From Hyphomonas pacifica (lineage in GTDB: Bacteria > Pseudomonadota > Alphaproteobacteria > Caulobacterales > Hyphomonadaceae), in contig NZ_AWFA01000034.1 in assembly GCF_000682675.1 (NCBI RefSeq), forward strand, positions 1 through 64,000: a stretch of 64,000 bases of DNA, given 5' to 3'. The notes beneath the pieces were generated by a model. The model did not search any database and was not told the DNA's origin. It saw only the letters and a list, made by a program, of their open reading frames with translations. This document shows positions 35,616-45,669 of the stretch, one piece after another. Position 1 is the stretch's first letter. The number at the start of each line of letters is the position of its first letter. The position numbers and the translations under genes were made by a program.

Positions 35616-37442
35616 CTACTCCACAGTTACGGACTTGGCCAGATTTCGCGGCTGATCAACATCTGTGCCTTTGGCAACCGCCACATGGTAGGCCAGCAGC
35701 TGTAGTGGAATGGCTGCCAGAATCGGCAGGCTGATATCATCGCCTTCTGGCATCAAAATGATATGGTCTGCGCGGTTTCCGGCCATCTGAATGCCCGCCT
35801 CATCAGAGATCAGGATGACGCGCGCCCCGCGCGCGCGGATTTCCTCGACATTGGAGATTGTCTTCTCGAACAGCTCATCCTTGGGCGCCACGACGACAAC
35901 GGGTAGATCTTTTTCAATCAGCGCGATCGGTCCGTGTTTCAGCTCGCCTGCCGCATAGCCTTCGGCATGGATATAGGACACTTCCTTCAGCTTCAGGGCG
36001 CCTTCCATTGCAAGTGGATAGTAACGTCCGCGGCCTAAGAATAGGACATCCTTGCTCTGTGTCAGGGTCTGCGCAATCTCGCGAATCTGATCCTGAGACT
36101 TGAGGGCTTCAGTTATCTTGCGAGGCAGGGCCAACAGCGTCTTCACGGCATTGGCCTCATCCCCCGGCAGAAGATGGCCACGCACCTTGGCGGCACTGAG
36201 GGCCAGAACGGCCAGCACAGAGAGCTGAGCCGTAAAGGCCTTGGTGGAGGCAACCCCGATTTCAGGGCCCGCATGCGTCGGCACAATGGCCTCGGCTTCC
36301 CGGGCGATCGAGCTTTCCGGCACATTCACCACAGCGACAGCCTGTGTCCCGTTCTGACGGCAATACCGCAACGCGGCCAATGTATCTGCCGTCTCGCCCG
36401 ACTGGCTGACGAACATGGCAGGGCCCGTCTGGGGCAGAACCGGCTCACGATAACGGAACTCGGACGCAATGTCGGTCTCGAAAGCAAGACGCGCTTTCTG
36501 CTCAAACCAGTATTTCGCTGTATGGGCGGCATAATAAGCCGTGCCGCAGGCGATCGCGACCGCACGGTCCGCCTTGGTGAACATCTTGTGGGCAACATCA
36601 TCCAGATTCAGCGTCTGGGCCGCCTGGTCGATATAGGGAAGGATTGACCGCGCAAGGGATTCCGGTTGCTCGTGAATCTCTTTCAGCATGAAATGGTCAT
36701 ACTCTCCACGCTCGATCAGAGCATCATTGACAGCAGATTTCACACAAGGCCGGTTAACGCGCTCGCCTTCAGAATTGCGGATGTCTGTTGTCTCCCGTGT
36801 CAGGATCACCCAATCCCCCTCTTCCAGATAGGTGACATCACGGGTCAACGGTGCCAGAGCGATGGCGTCGGAGCCAAGATACATCTCTCCATTCCCATAA
36901 CCCAGCACAAGTGGGCTGCCTTTGCGGGCACCAATCAACAGGTCCGGATCATCGGAAAAGATCGCCGCAATCGCGAAAGCGCCGGACAGCTCTTTCAGCG
37001 CCGCTTCAAACGCATCTACTGTGTCCATGCCGTCATCCATATTCTGGGCAATCAGCTGGGCGATAACTTCACTATCTGTTTCAGATTCGAACTGGCGCCC
37101 CTTGGCCTGAAGGCGCTCACGCAGCTCCCGAAAATTCTCGATGATGCCATTATGCACAATCGCGACATTTCCAGACATGTGCGGGTGGGCATTCACCTCA
37201 TTCGGCTGGCCATGGGTTGCCCAGCGTGTATGGGCGATACCGGTCAGCCCCTCCAGAGGCTCGTCCGCAATGGCGGCCTGCAGGTTGATGATTTTGCCCT
37301 TGGCCCGGCGGCGCTCCAGGCGGCCATGGTCAACAACGGCCACGCCGGCACTGTCATAACCCCGGTACTCAAGCCGTCTCAATCCGTCCAACAGACGCGA
37401 AGGAACCGGCTCTTTACCAGCGATCGCAACAATTCCGCACAT
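35616..37442 (-). CDS. glmS: Glutamine--fructose-6-phosphate aminotransferase (isomerizing)
   Basis: Makes glucosamine-6-P, the entry to UDP-GlcNAc for peptidoglycan, LPS and the WecB product. It has 608 residues. MCGIVAIAGKEP exposes the N-terminal nucleophile Cys after Met removal; GIAHTRWATHG and NGIIENFRELR complete the glutaminase domain. Two SIS domains follow, with ACGTAYYAAHTAKYWFE, SQSGETADTLAALRYCR and FLGRGRYYPLAMEGALKLKE, ending DVDQPRNLAKSVTVE. I see no glmS-ribozyme-like structure upstream. Its position before the rml genes links it to surface sugar supply. Confidence 0.97.
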   Translation of the reverse strand: MCGIVAIAGKEPVPSRLLDGLRRLEYRGYDSAGVAVVDHGRLERRRAKGKIINLQAAIADEPLEGLTGIAHTRWATHGQPNEVNAHPHMSGNVAIVHNGIIENFRELRERLQAKGRQFESETDSEVIAQLIAQNMDDGMDTVDAFEAALKELSGAFAIAAIFSDDPDLLIGARKGSPLVLGYGNGEMYLGSDAIALAPLTRDVTYLEEGDWVILTRETTDIRNSEGERVNRPCVKSAVNDALIERGEYDHFMLKEIHEQPESLARSILPYIDQAAQTLNLDDVAHKMFTKADRAVAIACGTAYYAAHTAKYWFEQKARLAFETDIASEFRYREPVLPQTGPAMFVSQSGETADTLAALRYCRQNGTQAVAVVNVPESSIAREAEAIVPTHAGPEIGVASTKAFTAQLSVLAVLALSAAKVRGHLLPGDEANAVKTLLALPRKITEALKSQDQIREIAQTLTQSKDVLFLGRGRYYPLAMEGALKLKEVSYIHAEGYAAGELKHGPIALIEKDLPVVVVAPKDELFEKTISNVEEIRARGARVILISDEAGIQMAGNRADHIILMPEGDDISLPILAAIPLQLLAYHVAVAKGTDVDQPRNLAKSVTVE

Positions 37443-37681
37443 ACTCTACCTCCATGAATCACCGGCACAGATAGACCCGCAGAATCGGGCAGACTAATGA
37501 CACTTTATGTATGATTACAACAATGCGCGCCGACGTGCCCAAAGTGGCGTCAATCTTGCAGAGTTTAGCAGGTCTGAACCGTGAAGTTATCAAGACAACT
37601 TAGATTGCCGCCCACAAAGCCTTTTATACGCTAGCAAAAAACAGTACCTGACCAGCGCACGCCGCAAGGAAGAAAGACGTT

Positions 37682-38587
37682 TTGACCACGACACTTACCC
37701 ACCTCGACCGCCTTGAAGCAGAAAGCCTGCACATCATGCGGGAAGTTGCTGCCGAATGTGAAAATCCGGTGATGCTCTATTCTGTCGGCAAAGATTCAGC
37801 CGTCATGCTGCATTTGGCGATGAAAGCTTTCTATCCCTCACGGCCTCCCTTCCCGCTGATGCATGTCGATACGACATGGAAATTTCGCGAGATGATCGAG
37901 TTCCGTGATCGCAAGGCAAAGGAAATGGGCTTTGACCTGTTGGTCCACATCAATGAAGAAGGTGTGCGCCATGGTGTAGGCCCGTTCAGCCATGGCTCTG
38001 CGGTCCATACCGATGTGATGAAGACCCAGGCCCTGAAGCAGGCACTCGACAAGTACAAATTCGATGCCGCCTTTGGCGGGGCCCGCCGCGACGAGGAAAA
38101 ATCCCGTGCCAAGGAACGCATCTTCTCGTTCCGCTCGGCTGAACATCGCTGGGACCCGAAACGCCAGCGGCCAGAGCCATGGAACGTCTACAACACCCGC
38201 ATCAATCAGGGCGAAAGCGTCCGCGTCTTCCCGCTGTCCAACTGGACCGAGCTCGACATCTGGCAGTACATCCGCCGCGAGAATATCGAGATTGTTCCGC
38301 TCTATTTCGCTGCGCCGCGCCCGGTTGTGAACTGGAACGGCGTCGACATCATGGTTGATGATGACCGGATGCCCGAAGACCTGGCCAAGACCGCTGTCAC
38401 CAAATCCGTCCGCTTCCGCACGCTCGGCTGCTACCCCCTGACCGGCGCGGTCGAGAGCACGGCTGACACGCTGGAGGCGATCATCCAGGAAATGCTGCTG
38501 ACGACGACATCCGAACGTCAGGGGCGCGTCATTGATGTGGACCAGTCCGCATCAATGGAGAAGAAAAAGCAGGAGGGCTATTTCTAA
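37682..38587 (+). CDS. cysD: Sulfate adenylyltransferase subunit 2
   Basis: Catalytic subunit of ATP sulfurylase: ATP + sulfate to APS. It has 301 residues. [20 protein letters not shown] is the PP-loop, then [39 protein letters not shown], and [20 protein letters not shown]; it ends [11 protein letters not shown] as usual. It starts with TTG supported by AAGGAAGAAAGACGT. It overlaps cysN by one base (TAATG), so translation is coupled. The 239-nt gap upstream holds the promoter; I saw no clear CysB-like repeat. Confidence 0.96.
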   Translation: MTTTLTHLDRLEAESLHIMREVAAECENPVMLYSVGKDSAVMLHLAMKAFYPSRPPFPLMHVDTTWKFREMIEFRDRKAKEMGFDLLVHINEEGVRHGVGPFSHGSAVHTDVMKTQALKQALDKYKFDAAFGGARRDEEKSRAKERIFSFRSAEHRWDPKRQRPEPWNVYNTRINQGESVRVFPLSNWTELDIWQYIRRENIEIVPLYFAAPRPVVNWNGVDIMVDDDRMPEDLAKTAVTKSVRFRTLGCYPLTGAVESTADTLEAIIQEMLLTTTSERQGRVIDVDQSASMEKKKQEGYF

Positions 38588-40494
38588 TGCGCCTCAATGA
38601 CGACCTCATCGCCACCGACATTGCCGCCTATCTGGAAAAGCATGAGCACAAATCCCTTTTGCGCTTCATCACCTGTGGCTCAGTTGATGACGGCAAATCC
38701 ACGCTGATTGGCCGCCTGCTGTACGATTCCAAGATGATCTTCGAGGATCAGTTGGCATCGCTGGAAAGCGACTCCAAGAAAGTCGGCACACAAGGCGAGA
38801 ATATTGACTTCGCCCTGCTTGTGGACGGCCTCGCAGCAGAACGCGAACAAGGCATCACGATTGATGTTGCCTATCGCTTCTTCGCCACCGACAAACGCAA
38901 ATTCATTGTGGCCGACACACCCGGACACGAGCAATATACCCGCAATATGGCGACTGGCGCATCAACGGCCGATGTCGCCATTCTGATGGTCGACGCGCGC
39001 AAGGGCATCCTGACCCAGACGCGCCGCCACAGCTTCATCACCACCCTGCTAGGCATCCGCAAGCTTGTCGTGGCCGTCAACAAGATGGACCTCGTTGGTT
39101 ATAGCGAGCAGGTCTACGAAGACATTATCGAAGACTTCTATGCATTCGCCGATGAGCTGGCGACGGATCTGGAGATCCAGCCCATTCCGATGTCAGCTCT
39201 GGAAGGCGTGAACATCACCAGTCGCTCGAATGAGACAGACTGGTATGAAGGCCCCAGCCTGATGGAATATCTGGAAACCGTTCCGGTTGGTGACAAACGT
39301 CTGAACGCGCCTTTCCGCATGCCTGTGCAATGGGTAAACCGCCCAAATCTCGATTTCCGCGGCTTTTCCGGCCAGATCACGGCCGGCACGATCAAAACGG
39401 GCGACCGGGTGAAATCCATGCCATCCGGCAAGCAGTCCACCATCGACCGGATCGTGACCGCCACCGGCGACCTTGAACAAGGCATTGCGGGGCAATCTGT
39501 TACGCTGACTCTGGCAGATGAAATCGACTGCTCGCGCGGCGATGTGATCGTCTCGGCTGATGACCCGACCGAAGTATCGGATCAGTTCCAGGCACGTATC
39601 CTTTGGATGAGCGAGTCTCCGCTGCTGCCGGGCCGCCGCTATCTTCTGAAGATCGGCTCCAAGACCGTGACTGCGACCGTGAACGCCCCGAAATACGGGA
39701 TCGATGTCAACACACTGTCCGATGTGCCTGCCAAGACACTTGAACTCAACCAGATCGGCGTGACCACGCTGTCTCTGGATCAGGCCATTCCGTATGATCC
39801 CTATGATGTAAACCGCGAGATGGGCGGCTTCATTCTGATTGACCGGATGACGAATGATACGGTCGGCCTCGGCCTGATCGACTTTGCCCTGCGCCGCGCC
39901 TCCAATATTCACTGGCAGGCCATGGACATGGACCGCGCAACTCTGGCTGAACAAAAAGGCCAGAAACCGGCTGTGTTGTGGTTCACCGGCCTATCCGGCT
40001 CCGGCAAGTCCACCATCGCCAACGCTCTGCAGAAGCTGCTGTTTGCTCAAGGCAAGCACACTTTCACGCTGGATGGCGATAATGTGCGTCACGGCCTGAA
40101 CCGTGACCTTGGCTTCACCGATGCAGACCGTGTGGAAAACATTCGCCGCGTGGCAAATGTGGCGCGCCTCATGACCGATGCTGGCTTGATCACGCTCGTT
40201 TCCTTCATCTCCCCCTTCCGGTCAGAGCGCCAGATGGCGCGGAATCTGATGGCCGAAGGCGAGTTCATCGAAGTCTATGTCGACACGCCTATTGAAGTGG
40301 CGGAAAAACGCGACGTCAAAGGTCTTTACAAAAAGGCCCGCGCTGGCGAGATCAAGAACTTCACCGGCATCGACAGCCCGTATGAACCACCGAAGGATCC
40401 GGAAATTACGATTGATACAGTCAATCATACCGCCGAAGAGGCCGCCCAGAGCATTATGGACTACCTCAAGGAAAAGGGTATGCTGGACATCTGA
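38587..40494 (+). CDS. cysNC: Bifunctional sulfate adenylyltransferase subunit 1 / adenylylsulfate kinase
   Basis: A 635-residue fusion. Residues ~1-440 are CysN, the GTPase that drives APS formation: P-loop [57 protein letters not shown] and [13 protein letters not shown]. Residues ~455-635 are CysC, APS kinase: [39 protein letters not shown], and [16 protein letters not shown]. The product is PAPS, used for sulfate assimilation or sulfated glycans. Such fusions are common in proteobacteria. Confidence 0.97.
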   Translation: MRLNDDLIATDIAAYLEKHEHKSLLRFITCGSVDDGKSTLIGRLLYDSKMIFEDQLASLESDSKKVGTQGENIDFALLVDGLAAEREQGITIDVAYRFFATDKRKFIVADTPGHEQYTRNMATGASTADVAILMVDARKGILTQTRRHSFITTLLGIRKLVVAVNKMDLVGYSEQVYEDIIEDFYAFADELATDLEIQPIPMSALEGVNITSRSNETDWYEGPSLMEYLETVPVGDKRLNAPFRMPVQWVNRPNLDFRGFSGQITAGTIKTGDRVKSMPSGKQSTIDRIVTATGDLEQGIAGQSVTLTLADEIDCSRGDVIVSADDPTEVSDQFQARILWMSESPLLPGRRYLLKIGSKTVTATVNAPKYGIDVNTLSDVPAKTLELNQIGVTTLSLDQAIPYDPYDVNREMGGFILIDRMTNDTVGLGLIDFALRRASNIHWQAMDMDRATLAEQKGQKPAVLWFTGLSGSGKSTIANALQKLLFAQGKHTFTLDGDNVRHGLNRDLGFTDADRVENIRRVANVARLMTDAGLITLVSFISPFRSERQMARNLMAEGEFIEVYVDTPIEVAEKRDVKGLYKKARAGEIKNFTGIDSPYEPPKDPEITIDTVNHTAEEAAQSIMDYLKEKGMLDI

Positions 40495-40612
40495 TCCAGC
40501 TCTGACCTCACATCGATCTGCTGCATTGAGCCCTTCCCCGACGTAGCGGGTCGATCTGCTTCCCCCGACGCTGTAAATCTCTTTCAGACAAGAATTTGAG
40601 GGAGAGACAGAA

Positions 40613-42127
40613 ATGGCAAAAGGCGACATGCCTGTGGTGGTTGGCGTTGGACAAAGCCTAAGCCAGTGGGACGGAACTCAAGGCGCTGCTGACGCCCCAT
40701 CCCCCCTCTCCCTGATGGTCGACGCTTCTAAAGCCGCACTGGCAGACAGTGGCGTCGCAGACCTTGCTAGAGCCATCAATACGATCGCGGTTGTCCGCAT
40801 CTTTGAGGACTCTGTTGGTGGCGCACCCCATCCTCATGGACACAACACGAATTTGCCAGGCACGCTCGCGCGCGACATAGGCGCAGCGCCACAGACGCTG
40901 ATCTATGAGACCGTTGGTGGCCAGAGTCCCCAGGCGCTGGTCAATGAAATGGCCGCGAAGATCCATGCGGGCGATATCGACTGCGCCCTCATTTCGGGGT
41001 CCGAAGCAAACCGCGCCTCCAAAGGGGCCCGCCGCAATGGTGTCGAGATTAACTGGGCCGATGATGCAGACGCAAACTATGAAGATCGCGGGCTCGGCCC
41101 GATGATGCTATCACGCGAAGAGATCAAGCACGGCATTGTGGCGCCAGCCTATTTCTATGCCCTGTTTGAAAATGCCATTGCCGCCCGTGAAGGCGAAAGC
41201 CGCAGCCAGCATCGCACCTCAATGGCAAAGCTGTTCCAGCCCTTCACGAAGGTTGCCGCTGGAAACCCCTATTCTCAGTTCCCTGATGAACACTCCGTCG
41301 AATTTCTTTCCACACCGTCCAAAGCGAACTACGAATATGCAGACCCGTTCCTGAAATGGTTCATTGCGCAGGACGCGGTGAACCAGGGCGCCGCGGCCAT
41401 CCTGATGAGCGAGTCAAAGGCAGATGCACTGGGCATTCCAGCAGACAAACGCGTCTACATCCATGGCGCAGGCGAAGCGGCGGATGACCTGATTTCTCTC
41501 CGCCCACGCCTCGACGGATCATGGGCCATGGAGAAAGCCATCAGCCGCGCATTGCACCAAGCGAATAAGACAACCGCAGACATCAAGCATTTCGACCTTT
41601 ATTCCTGTTTCCCTTGCGCAGTGTTCTCTTCCACAGCAGCCCTTGGCATTGACTGGAAGAACGATCTGCGGCCGCTGACCCTGACGGGCGGCCTGCCCTT
41701 CTTTGGTGGACCGGGAAACAATTACTCCCTGCACGGCATTGCGGAGATGGCGAAAACCCTGCGCGAAGATACCGACAGCTACGGTCTTGTGCTGGCTAAT
41801 GGCGGCTGGATGACCAAGGAAGCCGTTGGCATATATTCCATGCAGAAGCCGATCCACTTCATCCCCGCCGAGCCCTATGCAACGCCGACCGAGCAAGTTG
41901 AACTCTGCAAGGAAGATTGCGAAGGCACGCTGGAAACCTTCACGGTGACGCATGGCAAGGAAGGCCCGAACAAGGGCATCGCCTTCATTCGGCTGGAAGA
42001 TAGCCGCCGCGCGCTGGCCAATGCCTCCCCTGCTGCGCTGGGCGTCCTTCGGGAGGATGCCTCCCCTGTTGGCCGCAAGGTGAGTGTGAAGGTCGAAGGT
42101 GAAAAGGGTATTTTCGACTTCGCCTGA
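40613..42127 (+). CDS. Thiolase-superfamily protein (acetyl-CoA acetyltransferase-like), catalytic Cys replaced
   Basis: 504 residues with the thiolase layout: VVVGVGQSLSQWDG at the start, ISGSEANRASKGARRNGVEI, the central LKWFIAQDAVNQGAAAILM, DLYSCFPCAVFSSTAALGI, GGPGNNYSLHGIAEM and ANGGWMTKEAVGIYS. At the position where thiolases carry NRxCGSGxQA this protein reads TVGGQSPQA, so the acyl-accepting Cys is a Gly. It belongs to the long thiolase-like group seen next to lipid genes in actinobacteria and alphaproteobacteria. Activity cannot be inferred; a role in fatty-acid or sterol side-chain breakdown is only a possibility. GAGGGAGAGACAGAA precedes the ATG. Confidence 0.8.
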   Translation: MAKGDMPVVVGVGQSLSQWDGTQGAADAPSPLSLMVDASKAALADSGVADLARAINTIAVVRIFEDSVGGAPHPHGHNTNLPGTLARDIGAAPQTLIYETVGGQSPQALVNEMAAKIHAGDIDCALISGSEANRASKGARRNGVEINWADDADANYEDRGLGPMMLSREEIKHGIVAPAYFYALFENAIAAREGESRSQHRTSMAKLFQPFTKVAAGNPYSQFPDEHSVEFLSTPSKANYEYADPFLKWFIAQDAVNQGAAAILMSESKADALGIPADKRVYIHGAGEAADDLISLRPRLDGSWAMEKAISRALHQANKTTADIKHFDLYSCFPCAVFSSTAALGIDWKNDLRPLTLTGGLPFFGGPGNNYSLHGIAEMAKTLREDTDSYGLVLANGGWMTKEAVGIYSMQKPIHFIPAEPYATPTEQVELCKEDCEGTLETFTVTHGKEGPNKGIAFIRLEDSRRALANASPAALGVLREDASPVGRKVSVKVEGEKGIFDFA

Positions 42128-42133
42128 TGCGAG

Positions 42134-43354
42134 CTAGAGCAGAATAGGCGCGAGCACAAAAGGCAAGATGCACAGGCCAAGCGCCACCCAGCGCGTCTTG
42201 CCCATAGCCCGCCATCCGTCCCGTATGCCCCGACGCCAGCCAGGACTTGCCCGCTCACTCTTGACGATCCGTAGGCTGTAGATTGCCACGCCAGTCAGGG
42301 ACAATCCTGTCATGGCAAGGCCGAAGATGAACCAGATGGTCTTGGTCCAATAGCCAGCAAATGTTCCGAAATGCAGCGGATCTGCCGCCTCGGATATCCG
42401 CTGGTGCAGGTTCAAGCTACGCGGATCAATGCCGCCCAGTACGGTGCCTGTTGCGCCATCCACCCAGACGGAATCCACCCGCGGCCTTACCAATATGGCG
42501 CGTCCCGTATGCCCCTGCACCATGAAGGCTGGGTATTTTTCGCGGGGCCAGATGATGGCCTTCACCTGAAACTCCGGCATGTCTCGTTGAGCCGCAGCAA
42601 TACCCTTGTCGAGGGCACCCGCCAGGTCCTCTGTAGTCTGCGCACTACCTGCCGGCTGAATCTGAGGACGATCTGGAAGAGGTGCCCCCCCGCCCCAGAC
42701 TTCAATGAGATACCAAAAGCCCGTGCCAATCAGCAGAAGAATGAACCACATGGACCAAAGCCCGGCCAACCGGTGCACATCGCCCACCATGGCGCGCAGG
42801 GTTCGTCCTTTCGGCCAGCGCAGGAAACCGCGCCACCAATTCTTGTAGACAACAAAGGATGTGACGAGGGAAACAAGCAACAGGACTGCGGCCATGGCCA
42901 CAATGGAAACGCCCCACTTGACGGGCAACATCAAATGGCGATGCGTATTGCGCAGGAAACGCTGAAAGCCCAGCCAGCCACCCGTACCAGTGACATTCCC
43001 CGTACCAGGGTGCACGTAGACATGATGTGGCGTCGCCTTGCCTGGAGAGTTCACCACAACGTCAATCGCGGCGGCCTTGTTGATGGGGGCATCAATCCTG
43101 ATAATCTCCGCCTCAGGATCAAATGCCATGACGGCCGCACTGACGCTTCCCCAGCTGACGGGCTGGGTCACCTCACCCGGACTCACCCACATGGCAGGCC
43201 GCGATAGCCAGTCAAGTTCGTAGGAAAAGACGGCGAGCGTTCCCGTCAGGAACACAAAAGACAGAAACAAAGAGACCTGCAGGCCCGCCCATTGGTGTAT
43301 CTTCCACCAGAGGCGGGCCTTGGGTTTCTTTCGTCGGCGTGGGCCTGTTACCAT
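42134..43354 (-). CDS. PepSY-associated TM helix protein (iron uptake associated)
   Basis: A 406-residue inner-membrane protein. The start RRRKKPKARLWWKIHQWAGL followed by the first TM (LSFVFLTGTLAVFSYELDWL) is characteristic of the PepSY_TM family. A periplasmic region (~55-140) is followed by HRHLMLPVKWGVSIVAMAAV, then GDVHRLAGLWSMWFILLLIG, and two more TMs near the C-terminus. The family often sits beside TonB siderophore receptors and is thought to act in siderophore iron reduction or uptake. It overlaps the receptor stop by 7 nt (ATGGTAA), so it is translationally coupled and probably Fur-controlled. Confidence 0.87.
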   Translation of the reverse strand: MVTGPRRRKKPKARLWWKIHQWAGLQVSLFLSFVFLTGTLAVFSYELDWLSRPAMWVSPGEVTQPVSWGSVSAAVMAFDPEAEIIRIDAPINKAAAIDVVVNSPGKATPHHVYVHPGTGNVTGTGGWLGFQRFLRNTHRHLMLPVKWGVSIVAMAAVLLLVSLVTSFVVYKNWWRGFLRWPKGRTLRAMVGDVHRLAGLWSMWFILLLIGTGFWYLIEVWGGGAPLPDRPQIQPAGSAQTTEDLAGALDKGIAAAQRDMPEFQVKAIIWPREKYPAFMVQGHTGRAILVRPRVDSVWVDGATGTVLGGIDPRSLNLHQRISEAADPLHFGTFAGYWTKTIWFIFGLAMTGLSLTGVAIYSLRIVKSERASPGWRRGIRDGWRAMGKTRWVALGLCILPFVLAPILL

Positions 43355-45492
43355 TTACGGGTGACTTCAAGGAACACAGAGCGCGGATCACCTGGGAAGT
43401 GCCCAGTCCGGTCAATAAAGCCGCTGGACGCATAGGTCTCATCGAACAGATTGTCGACACGCAACAGGGCTTTCCAGTCCTCAATCTCGTAGATGATCGA
43501 GGCATCAAACACCATGTAAGGGCGCACTTTCTGCCCGCTGCGGCTGACGCGCACATCAACATAGTCGCCACCAAAGGCAAAAGCCGTGTTCCAAGCGGGC
43601 ACCTGATATCGTGTCCAGAAACCCAGCGTATTCTCAGGTGCATTCGGGAATTTGTCGCCGACATTGGCATCGATACTGGTCAGGCCGTTCGACTTCGTAA
43701 TGCGCGCATCATTATAGGCATAGGACACGGTGCCCACCCAGTTCTCTGTAATGTCAGCCGTGATGTCCGCTTCGAAGCCATCGCTGGTCACTTCACCAAA
43801 GGCCAGCAGGTCATCCACGTCATCTGCATCCACATCCCCGCGCGGGTCAGCCTGCAAGACATTGTTTTTGACGATGCGATAGATGGAGGCAGATGACTGA
43901 ACCCGGCCATTCATCAACTCGGTCTTGATGCCCCCTTCGACGATCTCGCCTTCGGTCGGCTCAAACGGCCCGCCTGCCAGCGGCGTCTGGGCACTTATGT
44001 CCTGAGGCTCAAAGCTGCTCGCCCATTGGCCAAACAGGGAAACATCCTCCCGCACGCGATAGACCAGCCCTGCACGCCAGGTCACGGCGTCATCTTCATA
44101 GCCGTCACCCCCGACACGATCTTCATCCTCGAATGTGTCATGACGCACGCCGACGACGGCAACCACAGGCCCCAAGGTTGCTTCATTGAGGGCATAGAAG
44201 CCGTAACGTGTCTGCACCGAATCCGTAACACGTGCCGGAAGGTCATTATATGTGGACGGATCCGTCTCGCCATAGGTCGGGTTTTCCAGGCTGAGAGGAG
44301 ATGGCAAACCGGAAGTTACGTTTTTCTTCCCGCGAATGGTCATCCCTGAGAAATAGGAATCATTGCGATACCAGTCCGCGCCGACCAGCACACGATTGTC
44401 GATTGCCCCGAACTGGCGAGACCAGACGGCATTAGTGCCCATGGAGACACCTTCATTGCGGCGCTTCTGATCACGGAATTCGCGAATGGACATGTCCACC
44501 TCACCATCGCCATTCGAATCAAACAGGCCGCGCGGCTCATGATACTGCTGCCGCTCGGTGCCATCCATGTAGCGGATACCTGCATCCAGAGTGAGGCCCT
44601 CCATTGGCTCGGCATACAATTTTGCCTGGAGAACATTTGAGGCAAGGTCGAGGAAGTCCGTCGGCTCGTTATGATTCCAGCGGCGGTCCGCAATGAAGTT
44701 CCCCAAATCATCCGTAGGCACACCGCGCAGACGGTTACCGTTCAGCTTCTGCTCATAGCGTGTGGCCTGCACCACCAGATCCGCCAGGCCGAGATCAAAG
44801 CTGATACCCGCATCATAAATGTCTGTCTCAGAGCCGGTATTCCAACGCGGCCCGTGCTGGTCTTCATAGAAAACGCCCAGCCGACCGGCCGTACCATCCA
44901 TGGGCAACGCACCCGTCACTTCAAAAGATGCGCCCTTGCGCCCTTCCGTGCCGTAGACGGCTGAAACATTCGCCGCAAAGTCCCTGCTCGGCGTCTTGGT
45001 GATATAATTGAACAGGCCGCCCGGTGCACCGGCACCATACAACATGCCTGCCGGGCCCTTCAGGAACTCGACGCGTCCCACATTGAACAGCTGGGGCACG
45101 GAGAACCCGGCATAGGGATCACCGCGCAATCCGTCGAAAAAGTTCTCTTCCTGGCGAAAACCGCGCGCTGTCACGCCAGCATAGCTGTACACGGTCACAC
45201 CTGAAATGTTGCGATAGAGATCCTGCGCATCCCGCGCGCCCTGGTCTTCAATCAGCTGGGAATTGATTACTGTGATCGCCTGCGTGGACAGGAGCGGCTC
45301 AGTCGGCAGCTTACCCGAACTTGTCTCCTGCACGCGGTAAAGCTCTTGCGCCCGGGAAGTCACGATCACTGTGTCCTGGCGCAGCTCTTTCCCCTCGTCC
45401 TGCTCTACAATTTGCGCCTGTGAAACCAGAGCAGAAGCGGCAGCACCGGCAAGAACTAGGCCGAGGCGCGGAACGGATAGTCGCTGAATCAT
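43348..45492 (-). CDS. TonB-dependent siderophore receptor
   Basis: A 714-residue outer-membrane receptor. The signal peptide (LGLVLAGAAASALVSQAQ) is followed by a TonB-box-like region (DTVIVTSR), then the plug domain (~55-190) with AITVINSQLIEDQGARDAQD and VEFLKGPAGMLYGAGAPGGL, and a 22-strand-type barrel containing many short beta segments such as YGFYALNEATLGPVVAVVGV. It ends SVFLEVTRKW with the terminal aromatic typical of the family. Two Fur-like boxes lie 49-85 nt upstream of the ATG. A siderophore cannot be named. Confidence 0.92.
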   Translation of the reverse strand: MIQRLSVPRLGLVLAGAAASALVSQAQIVEQDEGKELRQDTVIVTSRAQELYRVQETSSGKLPTEPLLSTQAITVINSQLIEDQGARDAQDLYRNISGVTVYSYAGVTARGFRQEENFFDGLRGDPYAGFSVPQLFNVGRVEFLKGPAGMLYGAGAPGGLFNYITKTPSRDFAANVSAVYGTEGRKGASFEVTGALPMDGTAGRLGVFYEDQHGPRWNTGSETDIYDAGISFDLGLADLVVQATRYEQKLNGNRLRGVPTDDLGNFIADRRWNHNEPTDFLDLASNVLQAKLYAEPMEGLTLDAGIRYMDGTERQQYHEPRGLFDSNGDGEVDMSIREFRDQKRRNEGVSMGTNAVWSRQFGAIDNRVLVGADWYRNDSYFSGMTIRGKKNVTSGLPSPLSLENPTYGETDPSTYNDLPARVTDSVQTRYGFYALNEATLGPVVAVVGVRHDTFEDEDRVGGDGYEDDAVTWRAGLVYRVREDVSLFGQWASSFEPQDISAQTPLAGGPFEPTEGEIVEGGIKTELMNGRVQSSASIYRIVKNNVLQADPRGDVDADDVDDLLAFGEVTSDGFEADITADITENWVGTVSYAYNDARITKSNGLTSIDANVGDKFPNAPENTLGFWTRYQVPAWNTAFAFGGDYVDVRVSRSGQKVRPYMVFDASIIYEIEDWKALLRVDNLFDETYASSGFIDRTGHFPGDPRSVFLEVTRKW

Positions 45493-45540
45493 GATGCTTC
45501 CCAGTGTTCGATAGATGGATCAGCGCCCGCCTACCAGCTC

Positions 45541-45577
45541 TGAGAATAATTCGCAATAACCCTGCGAATGATTTTCA
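45541..45577. promoter_or_regulatory. Two Fur-box-like 7-1-7 sites upstream of the siderophore receptor
   Basis: TGAGAATAATTCGCA and TGCGAATGATTTTCA, 22 bp apart start to start. Each matches the 7-1-7 Fur consensus (TGAnAATnATTnnCA) with one internal mismatch between half-sites. They lie just upstream of the receptor ATG on the minus strand, where iron-repressed promoters carry them. Confidence 0.75.
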
Positions 45578-45669
45578 CATTCATCATGTATCGCGCCCGA
45601 TGCCTGTGCTTGAGCAAAGGCTGCGAAGCAGTGCTTGCCCCTCCCCGTGACATGCCGCAATCTGGAGGC

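Noticed and set aside
39193-39954. 253-codon minus-strand frame opposite cysNC
   Set aside because: Shadow of the CysN part; no independent signals.
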